DNA from: Albugo candida | Taxonomy: Eukaryota > Oomycota > Peronosporomycetes > Albuginales > Albuginaceae | NCBI GenBank assembly: GCA_905220665.1 | Contig: CAJNAR010000153.1 | Coordinates: 1-64,000, forward strand | DNA length: 64,000 nt | Direction of reading: 5' to 3' | In this document: piece after piece, positions 45,476 through 56,597 of the stretch | Numbering within the stretch: position 1 is the stretch's first letter | Layout: every line of letters starts with the position of its first letter | Notes under the pieces: model-generated | What the model was told of the DNA's origin: nothing | What the model saw: the letters and a program-made list of their open reading frames with translations, nothing else | Databases searched by the model: none | Program-made: the position numbers and the translations under genes

Positions 45476-47086
45476 TCATATTGATCCTGGTTTATTGAAA
45501 AACTGCCAAAAGCTTGTAAAGCGCTGGTACTGGGCGTGTCGTTTTAACAAGAGATGAAGGTCTACAAATCCATGTAGTTTTGCAATCATCAATGCGTTGC
45601 TACCAATATTTGTCTCATGAAAAACATCAGCTGATTTTCGAAGAAGCATCTTACAAACTTTGAGATTGCCCAGCTTCACAGCAAAATGCAGTGGCGTGAT
45701 ACCATTGATAGTTGTAACATTGACATCTGCACCCTTTGATAATAAATAAAAGATGATGTCAATATCGCCGGCAACGACTGCGGCATGCAAAGGATATGTC
45801 TGACGCAAGGAATGCATCGAAATATTGGCACCCAGTTCTACCAAGCACTTGACCGTTTCGACTTTTCCGTGACGACATGCAGCAATAAGAGGAGTTATAC
45901 CCGCATCATTGCTGCAATCTACGTCGGCACCATTTTTAGCTAGAAAATGTACGATATCGGTGTGTCCCATACGTGCTGCAACATGCAAGCAAGTTGTACC
46001 ATCTTCGAGTGTGACATTACTGTCGCAATGGTAGAGAAGAATCAGTCTGGCAGCGTGAATATGACCAATACAGCATACGATATATAAGGATAGCTCCCAG
46101 CGACGTTTTTCCGACAGAAGTGAGATCTGTACTCCAGCAAACTGACTCCCGTAAATTCCAAGAAGATGAACACAAAAGTCTTTTAGAAAAGTCTCCGCCG
46201 TGCCGACTTTGAGTGGCTGAATATTCAGAGTTGGAAGCATTCCATACGAAGATTTTTCCAGTATACTTCCAGCGCAGCCCATGCTTTCATTTTGTTCCGA
46301 TGAGCTCACTGGCACTTTTAATAGCTCGAGTGAATTGATCCTTTGATTACTGTGTGATTGTGCAGAGCTCAGATCACATTCCATCAAATCTGAAGTAGCA
46401 AATGCACCAACGATTGCACATTTCTCTGATTCATGTTGACGTGAGCGATGCCAAGCAGTTAGTCGTAAAGGATGATACACTTTCACATCACCACTGCTTT
46501 CATGTGCAAGCTCGAGATATTGGTTCATGTTGAAGAAAACCATCCAAGCATGCATGATAGCGCATCTTTGGTTTCTGTAGGTTGCTTCCAGAATCGAGTC
46601 TGAAAACTCAGAAAAGAAATTCTGCAAGACAGTCAGAAACTTCATCAAAGCTGTACGACGTATTTGAAGAAGTTGCGTTCTTTCTCTTGGATTTGATGAA
46701 AACAATCGACGAGCTGGAAATGCTAGATTGATCAACTTCATATGAAGTTGATCAAATAGACACATTCTCACCGAGCGAGTTGATTTACATGTTAAAACGT
46801 TCTGGCAGTTGCAACTTGTAGCAACCATTCTCCTTGATCTGGAATAAAGTGAGGACGACGACGAAGTCCACAATCCATTGGTTGGTTTTGTTGCGCGCAT
46901 CAATGTTTTGTAGAGCAAGCGGAACTCAGAGTAAGTACGTAGAATGGTGTATTGCGGCAACGCGTTGCTATGGGCAGTTGTATCGTAGCTATTTACACTT
47001 TGCTCGACTAGGATCACGTAGTACGTCCGCCCATCTTGTTGAATCACTTCCGGAATATTGATTTTACAACTGTGACACCAGCTCAT
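45476..47086 (-). CDS. PX-domain ankyrin-repeat protein
   Basis: Single exon, 536 residues, starting at the ATG at 47086. The N-terminal part resembles a phosphoinositide-binding PX domain (YYVILVEQ, YTILRTYSEFRLLYKTL, FPARRLFSS, then a QIRRTALMKFLTVLQNFF helix). A basic, Ser/Cys-rich insert separates the PX strands. After a linker, four to five ankyrin repeats follow (residues about 340-520: EDGTTCLHVAARMGHTDIV, NDAGITPLIAACRHGKVETV, INGITPLHFAVKLGNLKV). The likely role is an endomembrane-associated scaffold. The basic RxxR pocket expected in PX domains is not obvious, so lipid binding is uncertain. Confidence 0.75.
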   Translation of the reverse strand: MSWCHSCKINIPEVIQQDGRTYYVILVEQSVNSYDTTAHSNALPQYTILRTYSEFRLLYKTLMRATKPTNGLWTSSSSSLYSRSRRMVATSCNCQNVLTCKSTRSVRMCLFDQLHMKLINLAFPARRLFSSNPRERTQLLQIRRTALMKFLTVLQNFFSEFSDSILEATYRNQRCAIMHAWMVFFNMNQYLELAHESSGDVKVYHPLRLTAWHRSRQHESEKCAIVGAFATSDLMECDLSSAQSHSNQRINSLELLKVPVSSSEQNESMGCAGSILEKSSYGMLPTLNIQPLKVGTAETFLKDFCVHLLGIYGSQFAGVQISLLSEKRRWELSLYIVCCIGHIHAARLILLYHCDSNVTLEDGTTCLHVAARMGHTDIVHFLAKNGADVDCSNDAGITPLIAACRHGKVETVKCLVELGANISMHSLRQTYPLHAAVVAGDIDIIFYLLSKGADVNVTTINGITPLHFAVKLGNLKVCKMLLRKSADVFHETNIGSNALMIAKLHGFVDLHLLLKRHAQYQRFTSFWQFFNKPGSI

Positions 47087-48011
47087 AATTGTAATGTATA
47101 AATAAGAAAGAATTCCTGCGACTTCAAGCTGTCGATTTTTGAGTATTTGATAGCTGCCTACACGAAGTTACCTACGATTAGGAGTGTTGGATGTCGAATG
47201 CTTCGAAGAAGGATTGGGACATGCTTGATGACTCATGTTTATAGGTGGAAGGTAAGATTAGGTTGCAAGAGTAAAGAAATTGCAAGAATGGGGGGCGGAC
47301 TACTGCCAATTCTACCTCTACCCTACTTTCCACCTAAGCTTGGGTTCACGCAGAGCCAATCAAGTTAATTAACTGGCTTGGAACCCCGAAATAGAATAAG
47401 CGCTCTCTCTGTAGCGATAATTCAGCTTTTTGGCGAATCGCCAGACCCTTCATATATTCCAGATTACAGCTGCATTCGGAGTTGTATCCATTGTTTATGG
47501 ACATGGCACACCACACGATATTATTGACAAGAATCAACCTTCGTTTAATTGAGACGACGTTACGTTCTCCATGCTAGAGCCACGTGTCCTCGATCTCTAT
47601 TGATAAATAGTATACTATGTCAGGATCATCATGAAGAATACTGTGACTATATTAGGACAGTACTTTATCGCAAGTGGGCATTGATGGAATGAAAACTAGT
47701 GATTTACTGTTAGTGACAAATTTGAATTCATTAAATAAGGTACCACCATCTCTTTTTTCAGCGCGAGATTTGTGTCAATAAGATAATTTGTACTCAAAGT
47801 AAACGGTTCAAGCCATGGCATGAACACATCAACGTCGAAAGTTGTTCTCAGCGAATGCAAGTTTGTCTATCAATCGGCTTACCTTTAAGTTTCGGTCCCT
47901 TTCAACTGGGTATGCATAAAATTGCACTAAAGAGTCGCGGTGACTTCTTGCTTCGCCTTTCTTTGGTCACGAGTGTGCAAGAGTGCTGATTTAGTGCTCT
48001 TTAGTTCCAAT
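47087..48011. promoter_or_regulatory. Divergent intergenic region, 925 bp
   Basis: This region lies between the start codons of the PX-ankyrin gene (-) and the TMEM65-like gene (+). Only short frames occur, the longest about 70 codons, with no recognisable product. It presumably holds both promoters; no specific site is claimed. Confidence 0.4.
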
Positions 48012-48770
48012 ATGTTTTCCTCCCGGTGTCCTCGATTCCTTGTTAAAAGGCATTTAAGAATGTCGCGAATTCGCCAATCTAATACACCACAACTAGCGGA
48101 AAATAACACCAAAGAGCTACTAAATGAACTCAAATCAGTTCTCAACAACGCCGAGTCGCGAAAGGAGCTATCGAAGCACCTGCAAGCGAGCGACGTAGCG
48201 GACTTGCGTAGAATGCTGCGTGGTACACATAACAGAGTGCGTGAAGACAATTCAAAAGAGATACAATCGAATGGACATCATGAGATCTCCCCGCAAGTGT
48301 TGATGCTGATAGCAATCCAGCATGGTGTGCCATTTTTCGGATTCGGCTTTATTGATAACGCGATCATGATTCTTGCAGGAGATTCTATTGACATCACACT
48401 TGGTGCCTCACTTGGTATATCATCCATGGCAGCAGCTGCTATCGGGAATATATTTGCCGATGTTTCTGGATTGGGTAAGGAACCGGCTACAAAATGTGAT
48501 CATTGCTAAACCATCGCCTGTGAAGGCCTCAGCGGTATTATTGAAGACAAATCCGCCAAAATTGGAATTCGGGCTCCGCTTCTTTCATCCATGCAAGCAT
48601 GTCAACCCTTATGTGATATCGAATGGTGAATCTAACAATTTGTGCCGTATTTGTAGTTACTTGACAAGCGAGCTCGATTCGCAAAAGTACTAGGACGAAC
48701 TATTGGCGTCACACTTGGATGTCTGCTAGGGATGCTACCACTTCTTTTTCTTGACACAAGATCGTACTGA
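48012..48770 (+). CDS. TMEM65-like mitochondrial membrane protein
   Basis: TMEM65 family proteins sit in the inner mitochondrial membrane and are linked to respiration and ion homeostasis. Exon 1 is 48012-48474 and exon 2 starts at 48526, after a 51-nt intron. The last exon ends at 48770. The exon 2/3 junction has two in-frame solutions (donor at 48601 or 48613, acceptor before 48673). Either gives about 211-215 residues. Motifs: a basic presequence (MFSSRCPRFLVKRHLRMSR), a polar linker, then FGFGFIDNAIMILAGDSIDI, LGISSMAAAAIGN and, near the end, LGRTIGVTLGCLLGMLPLLF, which form three hydrophobic segments. The start chosen is the first ATG; the frame is open upstream without one. Confidence 0.85.
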
Positions 48771-49124
48771 ATACAGCAATGCAGAAACCGCTTTCTCTAT
48801 GCCTGTCGAAAACAAATGCATTGCTTACCGTTTGAAAGGGCTGAAAAAAACTGTGAATTCGTCACGAAATCGAGGACCAAGGCTTTCTTTTCTTGGTTCA
48901 TGTATACATTTACCGTGAACTTTGCTTTACACATGTTCTTACAATTTACGGGGGCCCGGTACTCAGCCAAGAGGTCATCATATGGAGCCACTCATAATTA
49001 AGTCTTCTAATAATGAGCTGCTATAAAAAGGCGCTGACAGCTAAATTTTTTTATCTGATATATAACCTCTGACACCGCTATACATAGCTTAGTCAACTGA
49101 TCGACGAAAAGGTTGCACTACAAA
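48771..49124. other. Intergenic, nothing recognised
   Basis: 354 bp between the TMEM65-like stop and the kinase start. The frames here are short and lack family features. It should contain the TMEM65 terminator and the kinase promoter. Confidence 0.4.
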
Positions 49125-50395
49125 ATGGGATTCTGTTTGTCACGTTGTATTCCCGATGGTGACATGGCCGCTGAATTAGATGCGGAACTAGATGCAACGA
49201 ACGACAGCGTTGCTGACAGGAAAAACGGAAATGTGTTCTTCAGTAGCTCTCTACTTTCGGTACGCACATGTCTCTCACAATGAGCATTGAGTCATACTCA
49301 ATCGGCTGATGTAGGCAGAGGATGTCAAATGCCAAACAGTTATAGGAGAAGGCCCTAATGGAATAACGTACAAGGGATCATATCGAGGCAGTGTTGTGGC
49401 TGTAAAGAAGATGAAAATGTTATCCATTCCGGTGAAACAATCCGCAAAGGAAGCAATGGAGACGGCTTTAGAGATTGAAGCGACTCGAATGGGCAGGTCT
49501 GCTGACGTCCGAAGCGTACATTAGCAATATTTTCTCACAAGTGTACGATTTGTAGTTTGCGTCATCCCAACACTGTTCTTTTCATGGGCGCTTGTCTTGA
49601 TGGAGATTATTTTTGTGTCGTTACCGAATACTGCACGCGGGGCTCACTATTCAACGTGCTGCATACCAGAAAAGACTCGCAAAAGCTATCGTTCACACAC
49701 AAAGACACTCAGAATCATTATAAAGCAATTAATGATGATAGTAATAGTCAGAACAGAGCGAAGAAAGCAGTCAAGCTCAAGTCGGCTTTACGGCTACGGT
49801 TGGCGCTTGGTGCGGCTCGAGGATTGCTATATTTGCATTTGGCTGACCCTCCACTTGTGCATGCTCAACTGAAAAGGTATTCACTAATAAGCATCATATT
49901 GACCGTCTTCAAATTTTCCTATGTAGCACAAATATATTAGTTGATGATTCATGGAATGCAAAATTAGCAGATTTTGGAACTGGTCGAATAGCAGATGCAG
50001 TTGGTTTTGATCCAAGGAATACATGCAGCGCTGATGTGGAACCGCCCTCGCTTCGCTGGACGGCTCCCGAGATTTTGAAGTACGGCGAAGAGCGCGTTTT
50101 GAGAGGAAAGCATTTGTCGGACGAATCCTGCCCACAAGCCGTTGACGTATACAGTTTTGGTATTATCTTATGGGAACTAATGACTGGGGAACTACCATTT
50201 GCAGAGCTGAAAGCCAATAAAGAAATCGCTAGCGTTGTATTATCCGGTGAGCGTCCACCAGTCCCAAGCAAATGCTCTCTAGAATGGCAGGAATTGATCA
50301 CACGGTGTTGGTCAGCAAGGCCATCCAGGAGGCCTACTGCAGCAGATATCGTGTCAACATTGGAGAATTTCAACAAACAAGAGTCATCAAAGTAG
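49125..50395 (+). CDS. TKL-type protein kinase homologue, predicted pseudokinase
   Basis: Four exons fit (49125-49259, 49315-49496, 49556-49876, 49927-50395; introns 55, 59 and 50 nt), giving 368 residues. The N-terminus MGFCLSRC looks like an N-myristoylation plus palmitoylation signal, suggesting membrane attachment. Kinase motifs: a glycine-loop region GEGPNGITYKG, VAVKK with the ATP-anchoring Lys, LRHPNTVLFMGAC, the hinge VVTEYCTRGSL, ADFG, RWTAPEIL, VDVYSFGIILWELMTGELPF and the WSARPSRRPTAADIV end. The catalytic loop reads VHAQLKSTN where active kinases have HRDLKxxN, so the catalytic Asp is Gln. The HAQ codons lie in open exon 3, upstream of an intron, so the change is not a splicing artefact. 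The gene is otherwise intact. Confidence 0.87.
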
Positions 50396-53300
50396 CAGCT
50401 TTCAAGAAACGCCAAGAAAGCTATCTGATTCAAGACACCATCAAAGCAACTGCTAGTACATCCACAGACGAACAGGTCGGGCGGATCTATTCGTACGACG
50501 TATCACATCAACAAAAAACTACTGTAAATTTTAGAGTACATAGTGTTTCGGTAGATAGTTAGATTAGCATAGTCAAGTTTTCTTCATCAATAGACCTCAA
50601 GAATGACTTAGCTGCCCGTTATACCTGCTCTGAAGTCAGATTGATGAGCTATCATCAAAACAGCGTACGTTAATGTAAGTTTGAATGACTGCCATTATAA
50701 CAATACTTACACCTCCGGAATAGAATCTGGGTACGACCTGCAATTTATTACGTTGTATAATAGTTGGTGCACGGAACATTGCAGAATCATGTTGTTCGTA
50801 TCGTACGCAAAAGAGCAACAACACGATGCCACATATTACCTATCTTTTCGCATTGTAAACTGTGAAATGAAGGTCAACTTTTGGCTAACAGAGATCCGCC
50901 TTCCATTCAATATTGAGCTAATAATTATTTTGGGTGACCAGGTATGCACCAATCAATTTGCAATCCAGCAAAACTTACCTTCAACTCATCTCACAGCGAC
51001 TGCAACGCACACTGGGTGCTACCATCATCGTGTTTGATTGATAGCAGCACCTTTGGCATGTAGCACAGGAGGAAGGAAGCAACTACCAAATTTTAAGCAG
51101 CTAACACGACTCATTCGGTCATTTGCACTCAACCACAAATACCGTTCGAGTGTCCTACAAACCGCTCCAATTTCGAGCTCGCAGTGAGAAAATTCTGCCG
51201 AGATCATGATTGCTGGACTATTCGTCGTCAGAGGTAGCCTGCCCTTCGTACAAAAACGGATCTTGCACAAAAAGTTTTGTTACCTTTCGTCTGATTAGGT
51301 GATTACTGGTCTGGCTTGGAGATGCTTCATTGATGACGTCCAAGCTGATCTTCTATGTTATCGTTGTATACATTGTATACTAGGCGCGTTCGTAATTTTG
51401 CCACTTTGATCTCGATTCTTTTTTGTTGAGATCCTTAACCCAACGTTATATTGTGAGTCAGCCTTTGTGTAGTGCTGTGGAACGGTACAGACTTTATTTT
51501 TGAATGCGAGTACACAGTGCTAATGGCTAGAGCTTCCCTCGACTTATGATCCCTCCGCGATCTACCATTACTGCATAATCTTAATGTGCCTACGATCGGG
51601 ACGGAATATGATTTGCGCTATAGACGGTCACACTAAACTGGAGCGAAGGGGTCGTCTATAATTTGACTAGCGCTCATGTAAACCGACAATTGCAGCATCC
51701 TACTTAGTATATTCGCGTTTGGTGCGCAGTTTTGGTGCTTCCAAAGGCAGCGCCACATAGAGACATTCAGCTGGCAGAAGGTATGTATCGGCCCGCAAAT
51801 TAAGTACTATTTAGCTTTTTTTTTTAACTCTAAGATTATTGCTCTGATCACGACAACGGAAATGGCAATTACAAATGCAAATACAGATACAGTTCAATCC
51901 AAATGTATAATGGCTGTGCTCAGTCTATTCTGCCAAGCCAAGCAGTTATAAGGAGAAGATCTACCATGTAGTGGAGTGAGGCAACTACTGTAAAAGGACT
52001 GTCGGCTGTCAAGAGCAAGACATATATCATCAACTGCCACATGTATGCTGATGAAACTTTTTGTGTATTATACCTTTATTAAAAATCGCATAGGCATTCA
52101 AAGCAAGCCCAATTCTATCAATATAGCTCACCCCGCTCCCGGTGTTGGCAAAATTTTAATATCATATTGCCAGCCTGATCTCACCCAGAACACTTGCCAT
52201 AGATATTATGAGCTCTCTCACCGCGCCATTGATGGCGACTCTTTTTCAAGTGAGACGACTCCTCTAACTGCACCACCTTATATTCTACTGATCTAAATCA
52301 GATTGTGTGCATTCCGTTGAATTCCCACGCTTAGTGCCACCCTTCTCGCCGTACAAACCAGTGACAGATACGTGAGATTGGTCATTATGGTGCTACTGAG
52401 AATTCTACAGCTATGACTTTCATAAAACATTGCTAGGTAGGATCATCGTCGCTCAGTGCTTCCATCGAGCCACTGGTGGGAACGTGAGCGAGACAAAGCA
52501 CACCTAGGTACTGCAATCACACTGAACAACGAGTTAAGACTTTAGCGGACAGTTCCACCTTCTTTATCGACGTCGTAGCTGACTTCTCAAAACTTCAGAC
52601 TTTGGTTATGAAGTGGATAAGTAACTTGCGCCGTGATGATATCCATTTGCTGTCCCCAATGCTCAATATTTGTGCATTTGAAAGTTTGATTTATTGGAGG
52701 TTCCTCTTTGTGTCTCCGAAATATGTGTTTCCCAATATGAGGCTGAGAGAGCGATTTTTGATGTTGAGATACTGCCTTCGCTCTTTGCGAAGACGCAGAT
52801 CACTAATTACCACCTTAATTTCGATTCAAATTGCAGAAAGAGCATCAGCTATAAAGCTTCGATTAAGTGGAATTTATCCTGGATATGGATGTCGAGGTTG
52901 GATCAGATACGATAGCGATGAAAGCTTTATAGTCAGTATCCTGGTCGGAAGCACAATATATCCATTGCGAGATGAGTCATGGCCGGAGATTCGAGGCAAA
53001 GAGCTAGAGAGTGGACAAATCACTTCACAAGTCACATTTGGAATTGGATCGTCGTGTTTATGGCAATGGCGCAAACTTTATTTTATCAAGACAAGTTTTG
53101 CTAGCACAGTCGAGAAATGTCACCAAGTTACTGTGTGATGGATGAGAAGTATTTCATACCTAGAGAAGTGTTATCAGCACATGTTTGACGCCTTCCGTCA
53201 TCCTCGGTCAAAAGCTGTATTTGGTCTTACATTCCGAAGTTGGATAATACTCAGAATCCAGCCCAAGCTTTTTTGCTATCTGTAGCATGTACCATTTGAA

Positions 53301-53565
53301 GCGATCTCTGAGATAGTGATTGCGCTCAGATCGAGCATAAACAACGTAGAAGAGAGAACTAAGGATCTGTACTTCAGAATATCAGACGATCCGGATTGTA
53401 TCACGCACATTATCGCCTACGGGAGCTTTTCATATCCATGACCTTGAGGTAAATCCTTTTAGAGATTGGAAGTATGCAACAGGCTGGAAATCATAATCTA
53501 GTTTTGTTCTATTTGAGATATTAAATTGGTATCCCTAGAATCGAAGGTGCACCTGTCACGATCGC
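50396..53565. other. About 3.2 kb gene-poor interval
   Basis: No intact gene is seen. The interval contains the decayed LINE remnant (51418-51790). Between 52600 and 53140, protein-like stretches on the + strand (AERAIFDVEILPSLFAKTQ in one frame, WPEIRGKELESGQ in another) overlap in several frames. This suggests an old gene broken by indels, of unrecognised family. The rest is AT-rich with short frames. Confidence 0.45.
51418..51790 (+). mobile_element. Highly diverged LINE 3'-end remnant
   Basis: Starting at GAGATCCTTAACCCAACG, the sequence follows the LINE zf-RVT region (compare 9236-9660) block by block. Examples are ACGTTATATTGTG, CAGCCTT-GTGT, GCTGTGGAACGG, and, further on, GGTGCGCAGTTTTGGTGCTTCCAAAGGCAGCG against the LINE's GTGCGCACGTTCGGTACTTTCGAAGACAG. 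Many substitutions and gaps remove any frame. It is a third, much older copy of the same family, in the gene-rich part. Confidence 0.72.
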
Positions 53566-56466
53566 CTATACGAATTCATGTCTATCAGTACTTCGCGTCA
53601 AGCGGCTCCAAGTCACATCAAATGGACGATATTGCGAAGTAGCATCACCACTATGAGCGTCGCAGTTGGAAGTAGATGCAGTATTGATGCCGACTATCGT
53701 TTCCGAGCCATTGACACTGTCAACGGATTCAGTGTGCTTATCAGCGATCAATTTTACCTCTTCTTCTTCCCGACTGAGCGGACGGATTCTTTTGTATTGA
53801 CTGACGTAATTGCCCAAGATATCGACAGCTTGAGCAGCTTCTTGATACGACGGGAATGATAAGTCGAGTCTTCCATTAGTGATCAGAACATCCAAAGGGA
53901 TGCTGACAGCATTGGGATTCTCTTGAGAGTCGGGACAGTCATGTAAACTTACTTGTAAACCGCCATTTGTCTCAAGCTTTAAAATGGTATTGATTTGATC
54001 AATCACAACGCGAGTGGGCGTCCCAAATGCAATATTGTGGATAGAAATGCATCTGTTAGAAGTAACATCGGAAGCAAAGACCGCGCGGACTTCATAGGTG
54101 CCACTCATCATCACTCCAAAGATTTGTAAGGCTGGTCGCAAAGCGCGATCTTTGCTATACGTGTCTTCAAATTCGACGAGTGCACAATACGGAGACACTT
54201 TTCCTGACGCGCTGATACGTAATTTGTTTTTAGGAACACGTCGTCGCCTTCTCTTGTTAGCTTTTTGCGATTCTAGCCCCACCACAGGTGCTAAGTCAAT
54301 TTTTGATTCTGATTCTTTGTTTGGGCAATGATCGAATTCAGAATCTTCAATGATATCGTCAGCCAATTCATTATCAAGGTCGTTGTCGAGCTCCTCATGG
54401 TCAAATCCAACAGATTCATTTTCGATATCGAGGTCGTTTCGATCTACCTCGTTGTCGATATCCGACACAAACTTAAAAATTGGTGGGTTTCCGTCGACTG
54501 GATGCTGGAAGAAATTTACATTTTTAACTTTCCCAATGTGTCGAAAAGCGTCTTCCACATCTGCTCTGGTGGCTCCAATGGGTAAATTCGAATAGAAAAT
54601 GCAGTTTTCGAAGCGCCAGAAATTTTGTAACCTTGCCTTTCCTTCCGCATTCAGCTCTTCGAGTCGAACAGTCTGTGTGACGAGTTTATGCATGTGCCGT
54701 GATTTCACGCGACAGATTGTCAATGTCTCTACGGATAAATCTGAAAAGGTTTTTCGAAATAATGGCATCAATAATGGAGCACACTCGGGGCCAAATCGAC
54801 GCTCAATATCGTCCAAAAATGTACGGATGAAATTTGGACGATTCGGTCTCCACGCGACTTTATATTGTACGAATCGATTGAAGAAGCTGTGATATTGGCG
54901 ATTATCCAGTACATTTGCAATATTCCATGCCATCGTCACGATGTCTTGACGTTTTTCTACTGCGAGACGGCGTGGAACAGCATGATCTTCTTGTACATCA
55001 TCAATATCATGAATCCAAAGGTGGCCAAAACGCATTCGACACTCTAAAAGCGAACGAATGATAGCTTGATGACGAAATTGGTGGTGTTGAAGAGCGTGTA
55101 TTGCATTTGGAGATTGAAAGTCTTCGAGCTTTGCACTGTTTCCAGACAAAAATGGCACCACGCGACCCATGATGTCATTTTGATGCTCATCAGGAAGTCT
55201 CGTTTGTATGTTTGAAACCATTTCCTGAAAAATCTTACGATGCAATTTCGAGGTTCGCAAAGAGGCGAGCACTGACAGCAGGAGATTGGCGAGCTCGTCA
55301 CTGGAGAGATGGTGCATAAAGAGGTCAACAATTTCCTGCATTTCGGTCATCAACATACGAAAATCCATTCGATCACTCTCCAGATTGAATGCTGCCCATT
55401 CCGGATCTTCTTCTTCTTTAAATAGTGACTTTACTCCTATATTGGACGAAGAAGCTCCACCGGTGTCAGATAAAAATGATAAAGTTGGTCGGATTCCCAT
55501 TGCATCGGCGTACATTCCAAGCCCTTCTGCATCAAGCATTCTACAAAAATCATTCTTCACCTGCCATAACGCGGATAGTTTCTTGGGCGCATTGTCGAAA
55601 ATCATGTCTTTTGAGTTTGAATTCAAGCAGCTCGCTGGTTGTCGAATCAATCGTAATGAATTCAGACAGGCAAGACGAGCATAACACAATACAACAGTGA
55701 CGAATTTCGGATCGGTAACCAGGTCAGGAGACAGTCCGATGACTAGACTTGACGTCACCTTCGCAGATTCGACGTTATCGATCGCCACATCTTCATCAGT
55801 TTCTACTATTCGACGCAGCCAATCTTCATCCCTTCCTTCTAAAAACGCGAGTAGAACTTCAAATTCCTTCATATGATCTGGACCAAATCGTTGCTGCAAA
55901 GAGCGAAGAAACTGCTTCTTTGAACGATTTGTTAGTCGCGGTAACGTTGAATACTGTGACAATCGATGAACAATTTTTCCAATCTGATGCTCTGTGAGTG
56001 AGTTCCGCAACACCGACAGAATTCTCTCGGCTTTTGAAACAGCATCACTGCGATTTTCTTCTCTGACTTCAAAGTCGAATGACGAGTCTTCTGCACTATT
56101 TCGCTCTGCATGGTAGTTTCCGATTCTCGAAGCAAGGAAATCGACGTCGAAAGATTTGTTTCCAAGTTGCGAGTCAACATTTGCATGATGAGAGCCTGAA
56201 ACCGATTTTTTTTTAGTGAGTTCTCGGTCAGCAATGTCACCAGAGGACAAGTGACTCATTGGCGAAGTATTGCCGAGAGTATGGCTTGACAGAGACCTAG
56301 CGGTAGAGCTCCGGAATGTGAATGTCAATGGCTTTGGAAAGCTTGCAATATGATTCCGATTATTCTTCGTTTCTTTTACGGCTTTATTTGTGTTCCTGCT
56401 TTCATTGCTATAAAGTCTCGAGTATATCCTTAATCGATCCACTCGAAATCGCATCGTTTTCCGCAT
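53566..56466 (-). CDS. Large mitochondrial-type RRM protein
   Basis: Single exon, 966 residues, from the ATG at 56466 (the frame is open slightly further upstream but only with a GTG). The N-terminus (MRKTMRFRVDRLRIYSRLYS) is basic and amphipathic, as in mitochondrial presequences. The first two thirds are helical with no family recognised. An RRM-like fold follows near residues 640-790: CIFYSNLPIGATRADVEDAF (RNP2 side) and YCALVEFED (RNP1 side), separated by a long acidic insert (rich in D/E/N) and a KRRRRR patch. A second RRM-like unit may follow. The likely role is organellar RNA binding; this is inference. It is divergent from the CH-domain gene with 131 bp between start codons. Confidence 0.75.
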   Translation of the reverse strand: MRKTMRFRVDRLRIYSRLYSNESRNTNKAVKETKNNRNHIASFPKPLTFTFRSSTARSLSSHTLGNTSPMSHLSSGDIADRELTKKKSVSGSHHANVDSQLGNKSFDVDFLASRIGNYHAERNSAEDSSFDFEVREENRSDAVSKAERILSVLRNSLTEHQIGKIVHRLSQYSTLPRLTNRSKKQFLRSLQQRFGPDHMKEFEVLLAFLEGRDEDWLRRIVETDEDVAIDNVESAKVTSSLVIGLSPDLVTDPKFVTVVLCYARLACLNSLRLIRQPASCLNSNSKDMIFDNAPKKLSALWQVKNDFCRMLDAEGLGMYADAMGIRPTLSFLSDTGGASSSNIGVKSLFKEEEDPEWAAFNLESDRMDFRMLMTEMQEIVDLFMHHLSSDELANLLLSVLASLRTSKLHRKIFQEMVSNIQTRLPDEHQNDIMGRVVPFLSGNSAKLEDFQSPNAIHALQHHQFRHQAIIRSLLECRMRFGHLWIHDIDDVQEDHAVPRRLAVEKRQDIVTMAWNIANVLDNRQYHSFFNRFVQYKVAWRPNRPNFIRTFLDDIERRFGPECAPLLMPLFRKTFSDLSVETLTICRVKSRHMHKLVTQTVRLEELNAEGKARLQNFWRFENCIFYSNLPIGATRADVEDAFRHIGKVKNVNFFQHPVDGNPPIFKFVSDIDNEVDRNDLDIENESVGFDHEELDNDLDNELADDIIEDSEFDHCPNKESESKIDLAPVVGLESQKANKRRRRRVPKNKLRISASGKVSPYCALVEFEDTYSKDRALRPALQIFGVMMSGTYEVRAVFASDVTSNRCISIHNIAFGTPTRVVIDQINTILKLETNGGLQVSLHDCPDSQENPNAVSIPLDVLITNGRLDLSFPSYQEAAQAVDILGNYVSQYKRIRPLSREEEEVKLIADKHTESVDSVNGSETIVGINTASTSNCDAHSGDATSQYRPFDVTWSRLTRSTDRHEFV

Positions 56467-56597
56467 CAAGTACGGAATCGAGTGGAGCACACACTGCCTG
56501 TCCTATACAATATAATGCTATGATTAATTTACAGAGGTACCCGCACTTGTGTCGCTTCAGGTTCATGTCGTATACTTGTATACTTGTACTTGAAGAC
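56467..56597. promoter_or_regulatory. Compact bidirectional promoter region
   Basis: Only 131 bp separate the start codons of the RRM protein (-) and the CH-domain protein (+), including both 5' UTRs. Regulatory sequence must be shared or lie within the genes. No specific motif is claimed. Confidence 0.55.

Noticed and set aside
46834..47061. Plus-strand frame opposite the PX domain
   Set aside because: Antisense shadow of a well-supported coding exon.
54328..54595. Overlapping plus-strand frames within the RRM gene
   Set aside because: Antisense shadows over the acidic low-complexity insert; the Ser-rich reading is the complement of Asp/Glu codons.
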